Shown: in pieces, positions 12,901-24,900 of the stretch
Position numbering within the stretch: position 1 is the stretch's first letter
Layout of the letters: each line of letters starts with the position of its first letter
NCBI GenBank assembly: GCA_019054805.1
Contig: JAHQIY010000002.1
Location: 7,192,001 to 7,256,000 of the forward strand
Direction: 5' to 3'
From: Brachionus manjavacas
Lineage: Eukaryota; Rotifera; Eurotatoria; Ploima; Brachionidae
Length of the DNA stretch: 64,000 nt
Program-made: the position numbers and the translations under genes
The notes under the pieces: generated by a model
Database searches by the model: none
What the model was told of the DNA's origin: nothing
Seen by the model: only the letters and a program-made list of their open reading frames with translations

Positions 12901-15900
12901 AGTAATATCAATTTGAGAATTTTTTAGTTTTTCATCACACTCTTTTTTTAATTCTTCGATTTCTTGTCCTTTTTCAGACATTATTTGAGACTCTTTAAAT
13001 TGGAATCGATGAATTAAATCCTTTTCGTTTTGTTGGAGTTCTTCAATTTGAATAGTTCTGGCAGCTATTTCATCATTTAAAAGACTTATTCGTTTATTAA
13101 GGCCCTGGATTTCTTCATCAGCGATTATTTTCTCAGAACCTATTCGACTTATCTGTTCCTTAAAATTTTCGTTCTCCGTCAAACTCTCGGAAATTTTAAG
13201 CTCGAGATCACTCACTTTTTTAGCCATCAAAATTTTATTTTCTTCTTCTGATTTTACTTGGACATTTAAATTATCTATTTGAGCATCTTTTACGCCAATT
13301 AATCTTTCCATTTCTAGTTTTGAATCTTCAAAGTGTTTTTTTTCCTTTTCCAAAGCTTCGATAGTTTGCTCCGCTGCCGACTTCTCGGATTCAACTCGAT
13401 TTATTTCTTGTCTAAGTTTATGTACCTCTGCACCAAATGATTTTTCATTTTCGCTCAACTTTTCTGTGCTTTTCTTTTCTAATTCGGCTTTTTCTTTTTT
13501 CAAATTTTCGATCAATTCAGCACTTTGTTTGTGTTGATCATTCAATTGATCAATATTGGTTTTGAGCACTTGATTTTCATTCAAAAAATGTTGCTCCTTT
13601 TCCAGCATTGAATTTTTCATCGATTCCATCTCAGTATTTTTGTCGTGGATTTTTTTACTCAAATCATTTAGAGATAATTCATTTTGATTCATTTTTTGAA
13701 TCAATTCTTCCATTCTTTTATCCCTATTGACCACTTCTTTGCTCAAAGTGTCATTTTCTGATTTTAAATTGTTAACTTCAGCTTGACTAGTGTCCAGTTC
13801 TTTTTTTAAATTATCGTTTATTGATGCATTATTTTGGCAATCTTGTTCCAATTTTTCACTTTTACTTCTACTCTCTACGAGTTCAGTTCTAATCTTTTCT
13901 ATTTGTTCACTCAATTTTTTTACTTCAGATTCTTTTTCATTCTTTGTCTGATCCAAAATTTGTCTTTCTTTTTTTTCGCTCTCCAACAATTCACCCAAAT
14001 GCTTGACTTGATCTTCAACCGAGTTTTTTTCTTTCCTCAATTCTTCTATTCCAAATTGAAGGTTCTTAATTTCTATCTGCAAATCTTCGTTTTGTTTAGA
14101 AACACTCTCATTTGAGTTCTCAAGATTTTTTATCTCTTTGTCTTTGCTTTCCAATGTTCTATTCAATTCATCAATTTTAATTTTATTTTCAGCATCAAGT
14201 ATTTCAATTTCTCTATTTAATTTATCAATTTTTTCTTGAAGATTTAATTTTTGAGCGTTTGAATCATTAAATTTTTTTTCGAATTTGTCGCATTCACATT
14301 TTACTTTATCCAGCTCATCTTTGAAAAAAATATTCTTTGTTTGAACTGTTCTAATCATTAGTTTAACTGTTGATAACTCACTTTTAATGCTTTTGATTTC
14401 TTCGGTGAATGATTGTTCACTTTCTTCCGTGTTTTGTTTTGCACTATTTACTTGCTCCAACAATGAATCAATTTTTCTTTGTTTTTCCTCTAATTTGAAA
14501 AATTAAGATTTAAAATTTTTAATGTTCATCTGAATTAGAATACTTTATTAAGTCAAAGTTATGACTTTAATTAAAAAAAAAAATTTAAATACGTAATTAA
14601 GTGACTCCGGAGTCACATAATCTTCAAGACCTAGATTTTTTGATTTTCAGGCTGTAGAAAGAAATAAAGCCAAATAAGTTTGGGAATTTCCAAAATTTTG
14701 GGTCAATGTTTTTGTAGGACCAATTTTAAATGAGCCAAATAGAAGAGTGAAAGACTTAAAAAAAATTTTCAGAAGACTTCAACCAACTTTAAACACAACT
14801 TTATTTTTTAATTAAAAATTTTCTGATCACAAAAAAATTCCTTTCTCGTTCTGGATATGATATCTTTGGTCACACACTCGACATGACTCAAATAAATAAA
14901 TCTAATTATTAAAATTTTTTAAAAATTTTGTCATTGTCTTTGACTTGACTTAAGACTTGTGACTTAAAAACAAATCTGAAAAATAGCAGAGGCATTTATT
15001 TATAATTTTTTGTATTTTTTTGTTAGTCTTAAAAAATTGAGGTTACTAAAAATTTCTTTAGAAAAATTAAAAATAAATATCCTTAGAAATCTTTTGTATT
15101 TTTTCTGCAAGGAAATTATTAATAGAACAAACTGAGAAGTTTAGCATCAACTTCAAAACTTTTGCAAAAGTTTAATTTCTTAACTCGAAAAAAAAAATTG
15201 AAATAAAAAATTAACGTTTTTTAGAGAATTTTGGGAAAATTATCTTCCACTAAATTCTAAAGATCAAAAAAGCTATTTGAAAGTCTAAATATTTTTTTTT
15301 TAAATTAAATTATCAATATCTCTTAATCTAGATAATTAATATGCATAACATTTCAAAGACTTTTATTTATTTTTTTTTTAAATAGTCCAAAAATCGCTTG
15401 GCTTCCTTAATAATCACCTGGGACCTTAAAACATTATTTCCTGGAAAAAAATTACTGGAAACAATGCTTTGACTGTAGTTGAGAATTAGGCGAAAATTTT
15501 CGTGATCTTCCGTTCCTGAATAATCACTCTACATGAAAAAACAGGAACATTTATTTGAATAATTTTTAAAACCGGAGAAAAAATTGACTTTGGAATCTCG
15601 AAACGCCGAGTCATCAAGATTAAGACAATTTATTATTTTAAAATACATTAAGAATTTTTCTAGTCATTTTATAAATTGATTAAAACTGATCAAACTAATT
15701 AGCAATTAATTGTTATGACTTTATTTTAATTTATTTGAAAAAAAAAACACTAAAATTCACTTTTAAAGATTGACTATCATTATATTTTATATCACATTTT
15801 CTGAAAGAAAATCCCAATTGATTAAAATTGTAAATGTCTAAAATATTTTTCTTGATAAATCCTGTCTGCATCGTTTGAACTTTCTATTTTGAACATCCGT

Positions 15901-18900
15901 TTTACAGAGTTTTAATTTTCTAAAAACAAAGTTTTCAGATTTTATCAAATCTAAATCAAAATGTCCAGACTAATGGTATTTAAATTAGATTAACCATTTT
16001 TTTTCCATTTTTGGATGAATATTTTTTTGAAATAAACCTTAATTTTTTTTTATTCTTTATATTCCTTAAAAATCTAGAAAGAATGGTTAGGTGTTCGCTA
16101 CACTTGCCCCACCCCTAGCTACGCCACTGGTTGCTTCCAAATTAATACTAATTTAATCAATTTTAATGAATTTCTTTTGGCCCATAGAATTTTTAAGCAT
16201 GTTTTCAGCATGGGTCAGCTTCGCTAGTTTTAGAATGGGGTTGCTCAAGTCTTCCTCTGGCTATTCTAGTTTTGTAGACCAAAAATATTAAGTAAGAAGT
16301 TCGGAAAATCTAAAATCGATTTCAAGTCATCACAAAAATAATAAATACTTTGATAAAATTTCAAGTTTTATAATGTATGAAAAATACAAGACTAGATATG
16401 ATTTCGAAAATTTCCACCAGAAGAGTGCTCTTTTTTTAAAGATTTTTTAAATTAATCTTGTACTGATTTCAACTCAAGCCAAACTTGATCAATATAAACT
16501 AGAAAAAATTTTATTATGCTTAAAAAATTCCATAGCATAATTTTTTAATAAATAATATTTTTTAAGCCAAATCGATTCCGTACAAATATTGTTCATAAAT
16601 TATTTTTTTAATGGAAGAAATTCAAAAATCGGAATCTAAGCTTTAATTATGGGCTCAAAAAAAAGTGAAAAATTAAGCTTTTACACTCAACCATGGTTTG
16701 TTGTTGGTGTTGTTCTGAGCTGTTTTGCTGTGTTGACACCAAAAATATTTGTTCCACTATTCCGGCAGCTTGTCGGAATAAAAAGCACTGAAACAAACTC
16801 GAACGGCCATGATCGTTTGCCACCTCCAAATTTGCGCTCAAGATACGCACCAAATCAAAACCCTAATGAAGCGCAGACTCAATTCGGAAGACCAAACCCA
16901 CTCTATAACCCACAAGCTCAAGGATCTTCGTCTTCAGGAAAGTCAATTTTAACTTTTTTTCTACCAGTTTATGCCATTGGTATCGGCCTCTACATGCTGT
17001 ACATAATTTACAAAGTCTTCAATAAAAAAGACAAAAAAGAGAACGAAAATGAGGATAGTGATTATGATTCATATAAAGGTAAGATATACGATTTTACTGA
17101 AAGAAACTATGGGCCAAATTTCGATTCAAATGAGTTTAAGGCAAAGAAAACAAAGCGTCTTTGCCATTCTGAAGAAACTGAAGACGAACTGAACAACTAT
17201 GAAAAATACAAATATTTAGAGCCTGAATATGTGAACCATCTAAAAGATTTAAGAAGAAAAAAAAGGAAGCAAGCCAGAAGGGCGGCCTTGCACTCGACAA
17301 AAGCGGCTGATATTGCGGAACAAAAAAAAATTCCACTTACCAAAAACATTGGTCTATCAAGTGTTACCAATACCAATGTTTTGCTAAATGAAACACTGGA
17401 GAGAATGAAGTATTCATTGAACAAAATAAACAAACAAATAAGTGAAACGGAGAAAAAAGGTGAATCTCTGGACGATCCGGATTTGGATGATTTGAGGCTT
17501 CAATTGGCCCAGACAGAACAACAAATGGCCAAAATTGTCAAAATAATAAGTGCAGTGTCTGTTGATTTGGATGATAAAAATATTGTAGTTGATGAAAATT
17601 TTGATTCCGATGACGAATTTGACAGTACAAAAGATGAAAGCAAAAATTCAATTTTGAAAAATAGAAGGCCGAAAACTAAAGATTCAGTAGACGAATCGAT
17701 CAGTGAGGAATCAAGTGTTTGTTCGTCCATTTCCTCGTCAAAAGAATCTTGTGTTCAAAAGTCGAAAAAAAACAAGAAAAGCTCGAAAAATTATTCTTTT
17801 AATGAGTTGAAAAACGAGGAAAATGGAAAAATGGGTGAAAAAAAAGTAACTTTCAATGAGTTAAACATTAAAAAGTCAAAGAAGAGAAAACAAAAAAAGA
17901 AGTAAGAACAAGTATTGAAGAGTTTTTAATTTTTAGAAAATTAAAATATTTATGGTTGTTTAATTTTGACGTTTGATTATTTTTAATTAGATAAAATTTA
18001 AATAAAGTCTATAAAATGTTTTTTTTTTAAAGTTTTTATATAGTATTAATTTGACTAAACAGAAAATAATTAATTTTTTAATTTGACCAACTTTAAAAAG
18101 AAAGTACAGCTAAAATATTTTAAAATTGAAAAAGATACTATTCATTACTGAATGCCGTGAATGAATCTGTATAATTATTTTATTGATCATATTTTTGACA
18201 TAAAAATTCCTAAATAAATTTAAAATTATTTTTTTTTCTAATTATAACCAGTTTTATTAAAAATATGCCTTATTTAAAATTTGATTTTTTTAATTTTAAG
18301 AATTTCTATATTTGATCAAACAAATATCTTTTTATTATTTAGCTCTGAAAAAACGCTTTAGAATCCGAACTCAGACTGCCGAAATCGCATACCAGAATTT
18401 GATTTAAAAAATATTTAATTCAAAAATTTCAAATAATTTCAATTCTATGAAGCTTGCGCTAAAATTTACTCCCAAATCCCTCGGATTTAACTTGGCAATC
18501 AAACCAAATGAATGTTCAGGCTGAAAATCGCCAAACTAGATCTACTCCAAGCACAATTTCTATATACGCTAGACGAAGATCCAGAGGAGCCGCATTTCAA
18601 CTATATTCGTTCTTTGATGAACCATGAAACTTTAAATGCCATGTCAAACGCAAAGAAAGCTGAAGAAGAGTGTAAAAAACAATTAACAGATGAATACACA
18701 GCTGCTATTACCTCGAAGGATATGGAAGATGAAATAAACCCATTTGTAGATCCAGTGGGAGCGAATCAAGAAAACGTATTTCGAAAAAAGATCGTGACGC
18801 AATGTTTATCCTACGCAAAAGAGTTTCTGAAAAAGTGGAAGTTCAATTAGCATCTGAGTTTCTAAAAAAATACGGCGAGACTCAGAGTTATCGATAGAAT

Positions 18901-21900
18901 TTCTTAAATGTTTTTTTTTCTTATCATTGATTTTTTTTGTCATTATTTTAATTGGCAGTAGATTACTTTATCATTAGATTTTTTTGACACTATTTTCTTA
19001 TTTTCTAAATTAGCAATAAATCTATTTAGCATTATTTTCTTAAAATATTTTTTGACTATAAAATATTTTGGCATTATTTTTTTTGACATTAGAATCATTT
19101 GACATTAATTTACAGATTATCAACTAATTTTCTGATTTTAAAACTAAACTTTTTTTGGATTTAAATTAAAAATCATATTTATATTTTAGTTTATAATAAT
19201 GGTCCCTATTCTATCCTAGTGGATAATGGGGAGGCGTTCATCTCCTTTTCAAGTACCTTTTTGAGCAACGGCTCCGATCTGACACAGAGGCTACTGCATC
19301 GAGTTGACTAACACGCAAACCATTCGGCTATACGGGCTATTTGGCATTATTTTTTTTGACATTAAATTTTTAACATTAGAATCATTTGACATTAATTTAC
19401 AGATTACCAACTAATTTTCTGATTTTAAAACTAAACTTTTTTTGAATAAAAATAAAAAATCATATTTATATTTTAGTTTAAAAATCAGAAAATTAGTTGA
19501 CTTGACTAAACTTCACTAAAAAAAAATTTTAAGTCATTGACTTGACTTGACTTAAGACTTGTGACTTAAAAACAAGTCTGATTTTATTTAAATTTTATTA
19601 AATTAGCTAATTAAATTAAGTAACTTATTAAAATGTTCACTTGTTCATAATTTATTTTTTTTTAAAAAATGAAATTAACTTTTTAAAAATAAATGAGGAT
19701 AAAAATAAAATAACATCTATTTTTAACATTTATTTAAAATTTGCGGCATCATTGTGATAAAAATAAATTGAATTTTCTTAGCAAATAATCGGATTTTGAT
19801 AAGCAGATTTTAACTATAAAAAATTGGCTTTGTCATATTTTAATCTAGAACATTAAAAGTTACACAAATTCAACAATGAATTAACAAAAAATTGGTATAA
19901 ATTTTCGGAAATTTTTAGGTTTTTCAAGAAAAAAGAAAAAATGAACAATCAAGAGAAACTAATTTTGGTCACGGGAGCTAGTGGTTTTATTGCTCTAAAT
20001 GTAATTCAACAATTAGCCCAATTACCGCACCGTTTAAGAGCCACAGTGCGAAATTTAAAAGACGAAAAAAAACTTGAATTAGTTAGAAAAGCAGCGAAGG
20101 GCAGCAAACATGCGATTGAGATTGTTTCTGCCGATTTGTTGAAAGCTGATTCATGGAACGAAGCATGCAAAGGAGTCGAGTAATTAATTTTTTTTTGTAA
20201 GTAAAAAATAATATTTGGTTTTAGTATTGTTTTGCACTTGGCAAGTCCGTTTCCATCCGAAACTCCCCAAGATCCAGAAAACAACTTATTAAAACCGGCT
20301 ATAGAAGGAACTAAAAATGTCCTAAATGCAGCACATTCCGCCAAGGTAAGCCGTGTAGTTGTTACTTCAAGCTGTGCTGCTGTTTACATCACTGGGGAAA
20401 AGAATAAAACATATACGGAAAAAGATTCGAATAATCCGGAAACTGCAACACCATATGTGAAATCAAAAATTTTAGCCGAAAAATTTGCATGGGATTTTGT
20501 TGAGGAAAAAAAAAAGAAAGGTGAAAAATGTTTCGAATTGGCTGTCATTAATCCATGCTTTGTACTTGGTCCATCACTAGGAGATTCAAGCTCGCTTGGA
20601 ACATCAGAAAAATTCATCTCGGATTTCATGCTAGGTAATAAAGAAAAGGCTAACGAGTTTTATGTTGGTCACTGTGATGTAAGAGATGTGGCTTTAGCTC
20701 ATTTAAAAGCAGCTTTTTTACCTCAAGCTGCCGGTCATAGACACATCATTGAAACTAAATGGGCTTCTAGTAGAGAAGTATTCGAAATTCTCAAGAAAAG
20801 ATATGCCAATCAAGGATATAAATTTATCACTCAGTTCGAAAAAGGAAATAATCCCAGCAATAAATCAGATACTACTCGCATGACACAAGTGCTAGGAGTC
20901 CCAATTACTGAATACGAAAAAACAATAATAGATATGGCTGAGAGTTTAATTAAATCCGGCTCAATAAAAAATAATTAAATTATTATTGATCTTAATTGTT
21001 TTTTAATTATATCAATATTTTTATTTTGTTTATTTAGGAGACTTTATTTTATTCTAAATAAAATTTATCTAATAATGAAAAAGATTAACTTTTTTTTTTC
21101 AATAGAAATTTTAACTTTAAAAAGTCAACATATAAAATATATAACCTGGTTTTCTCTGGAAACGATTTTCAAAAATCTGATTTATACTTAAGTTCCTGTT
21201 AAGAGGTATTCAGAACTTTTGGAAAAAATTTTATTGAAACATTAAAAAGAAGAATTAGTTATTAGAATTTTAATTTTTAGTTTTTTTTCGTGTTTATCTA
21301 TTCTATATTTAAAAATCTGGAATTCTACGACAACTAAATCATATTCAATTGAAAATCTTTTTGTCTTAAATGTTAATGATCATTAATTTCATATATCTAA
21401 TATTAAAGATTAATCCTATGTTTTGTAATTGAAAAACTTTCAAAGAAAAAGATTAACATCAAATTTACTAATTTATATTTATTTAATGATTAAATGTCAC
21501 TTTGAAGATTAAAAATGCCTAATTAAAATTTATATTTTATTTTTTGAAAAAAACTCCGTAAAAATATTTACCTTTGCGTAGCAATATCTTAAAGCATTTT
21601 TTTAAGATTAAATATATTTGAAATTTATTTTTTATTTATTTCATTGAACACCTTAAAGGCGGTGTAAAAAGTAAAATTTAAAAATTAAAAGTGAAAATAA
21701 GACAAAAATATGTGTTTGAGTAATTTCTAAAAATATGATTTAATTTTAAATGCTTCAATTTAGCTCATTATTTTTAATACATTTTAAATTTATTGTTCTA
21801 AAAAAGATAATTTAAAGAAAATTTTTTTTGCTTATTTATATCATCTGTACCAAGCTTCAGAATAAACATATTAAAATAAATCAAAAAATTTAATTGAAAT

Positions 21901-24900
21901 AAAATTTAATAAGATAAAGTAAAAATCATTGCCAATATAACTTCCACGCTTTTATTAATTCAGCAATCAGATTTTAAAAAGATCTTAAAAATTACGAGCA
22001 TGCAGAGTTCAAATGTATGCTTTGGAGAAATTTTGATACGCTCCTGATTTTTTTGATAAAACCATATTTTAGAAAATTTCAACAAAATTCTTCAAATTTT
22101 CCAAAAAATATAAAAAGACAATAAGGAATTTAAAAAATAAGTCAAAAATTTAAATATTTTTATCCTTTTCTAAATTTTTATGAGAAAATATGTTAAAGTA
22201 TACTGAAAATCAAAATTTTTTAAAATTAAAAATTAGAATAATTCCGATTTCATGTTAAAATTAAATTTTCATCGATGAATAATCCAAAGAGCCATCTAAA
22301 AAACCACGAATTTTTTTAAAATATATTTTAATACAACTTTTAGAAATAATGTTTTTCTTTTTAGATTTTTTTGTTGACGGCTTTTATCAAAAAAGGCTTA
22401 AACATGAATGACTTAGATGATTCCCAGTGAATGGCGAGTCACTTTCGGACACAAATATTCAACAAAAGTTGATTTAGTTAAAAATAAACAAAATAAGTTA
22501 GATGATCAAAATGATGATGTTACTGATAAAAAATTAAATGAATGAAAAAATATTTGAACTATTTAACAATATTATTTTAAATTATCCTATAAACCGACTT
22601 TCAAAGAGCTCATTTCAAATTAAAAATATAAAATTTAAAATTAATTAGAAAATTTAATTACCAATTGCTTCCGATTTTTCCTTGAGTTGAATTTCAAATT
22701 CTTTTTCAATTTCTTCTATTAACTCTGTGTATTTTCGATTGTTTTGGTCAAATTCTTCGAAAACTCTATTTTTTTCGGCTTCACATTTTTCTAATTGAGA
22801 GTTAAGTTCCTTAATCTGTGAATTAGTCTCTTCCAAATTTGACTTATAATTCTCAACTTCTTTCGAAAATTTACTCTGTTTTGATACTAAAAGATCTTCA
22901 TTTGACTTTGAAACATTCAATTGATTTGCCAAATCGGTGCGATTTTTTTCTTCTTGTTCCAATTCGGTTTTTAGTTCACAAATTTGGCGATTCAAAAAAT
23001 CCAATTCATATTTTTGAGCTTCTGAAAGGTCTGAATTTGCTTTTTGAAACTGATGGTTAAGTTCATTATTTAATTCATCCACTTTTTTAGCCATCAAAAT
23101 TTTATTTTCTTCTTCTGATTTTACTTGGACATTTAAATTATCTATTTGAGCATCTTTTACGCCAATTAATCTTTCCATTTCTAGTTTTGAATCTTCAAAG
23201 TGTTTTTTTTCCTTTTCCAAAGCTTCGATAGTTTGCTCCGCTGCCGACTTCTCGGATTCAACTCGATTTATTTCTTGTCTAAGTTTATGTACCTCTGCAC
23301 CAAATGATTTTTCATTTTCGCTCAACTTTTCCGTGCTTTTCTTTTCTAATTCGGCTTTTTCTTTTTTCAAATTTTTGATCAATTCAGCACTTTGTTTGTG
23401 TTGATCATTCAATTGATCAATATTGGTTTTGAGCACTTGATTTTCATTCAAAAAATGTTGCTCCTTTTCCAGCATTGAATTTTTCATCGATTCCATCTCA
23501 GTATTTTTGTCGTGGATTTTTTTACTCAAATCATTTAGAGATAATTCATTTTGCTTTATTTTTTGAATCAATTCTTCCATTCTTTTATCCCTATTGACCA
23601 CTTCTTTGCTCAAAGTGTCATTTTCTGATTTTAAATTGTTAACTTCAGCTTGACTGGTGTCCAGTTCTTTTTTTAAATTATCGTTTATTGATGCATTATT
23701 TTGGCAATCTTGTTCCAATTTTTCACTTTTACTTCTACTCTCTACGAGTTCAGTTCTAATCTTTTCTATTTGTTCACTCAATTTTTTAACTTCAGATTCT
23801 TTTTCATTCTTTGTCTGATCCAAAATTTGTCTTTCTTTTTTTTCGCTCTCCAACAATTCACCCAAATGCTTGACTTGATCTTCAACCGAGTTTTTTTCTT
23901 TCCTCAATTCTTCTATTCCAAATTGAAGGTTCTTAATTTCTATCTGCAAATCTTCGTTTTGTTTAGAAACACTCTCATTTGAGTTCTCAAGATTTTTTAT
24001 CTCTTTGTCTTTGCTTTCCAATGTTCTGTTCAATTCATCAATGTTCACATTATTTTCATCTTTTAATTTTAAATTATTTAATTCTCGATCTTTATCAACA
24101 ATTACTGTATTTAATTTTGTTATATCATCATCATATTTTTCAATTTTAATATTTAAATCTTTGATCAAATTTTCATAATATTTCTCCATTTCTAATTTTT
24201 CATTTAAAATCTTTTCAACTTTGTTGTTTATTTCTTTTTCAGGTTCCACTTTTGTCTTATTAGCCTTTTCGTTTATCAGTTCTTGTTCCAAATTATTGTA
24301 GTCCTGTTGCAACAATTTCAATCTATAAGCCAGATTTTCTTCTTTTTCGTTAAACTCTCCTTGAAATAGCTGAAATTGCTTTTGAAATAAATTTCCTTTT
24401 TCTTCCAGTTCCATGCTCAAATCGTTACATCTTTTATTCGACCTTTCCAAATTTTGCTGTAAAATCGATCTCTCTTCATTAAAGCTAACTTCTTTAGACT
24501 CGAAATCACTTTTCATTTTTTCAATTTGAGTCTGCAAATTTTCAACTCTAGCCTCCAATTCATCCTTTTCTTCCACCAAAGGTCTTAACTTGTCTATTTC
24601 AACTTTTTGCTCTTTTATAAAGTCTTCTTTTTTGATTAAATCTTGCTTTTGATTCTCGATCAATTTGCGACACTTTACCAGCAAAATCTGAAGTTTTTCC
24701 ATTTTTTCTTTTGATTCATTGTCATCAATTGATTCCAGGTCAATTAAGTTGCCGTGCGGCGAATTTTCCTCCTTTGCAATAGAAAAAAAATCAAAAATTT
24801 TTTTCATTTAATTTCGAATAAAAAAATTAAATTGTCATTGACGATACGAACTTGATTTTTTAATGACTCAATCATTTTTTCTTTTTCAGCTAATTTTAAC

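Larger units (their letters stand above)
14490..22661. other. 8.2-kb golgin intron hosting nested genes
   Basis: On the minus strand the donor GTAATT follows 22662 and the acceptor TTCAAATTAG precedes 14489. The phases agree. Inside are RIC3 (plus strand), the two-exon reductase (plus strand), a 112-codon open frame (plus strand), a possible terminal exon on the minus strand at 15367-15528, and several interspersed repeats. The remaining stretches, including 20979-22661 and 15530-16648, show no further coding sequence. Confidence 0.8.

Noticed and set aside
13834..14115. Hydrophobic plus-strand open frame (and its twin at 23701-23982)
   Set aside because: The Phe/Leu-rich translation is the complement of Lys/Glu-rich coiled-coil codons.
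12328..24807. Two separate coiled-coil genes (12.3-14.5 kb and 22.7-24.8 kb)
   Set aside because: Their edges are matching phase-1 splice sites, the first has only golgin N-terminal features and the second leads to the GRIP domain, so one gene with a long intron explains both.
24772..24851. Golgin exon 3 read through without an intron
   Set aside because: Reading through gives a stop and needs a frame change. A GT-AG intron of 80 bp restores phase, although its donor is weak.
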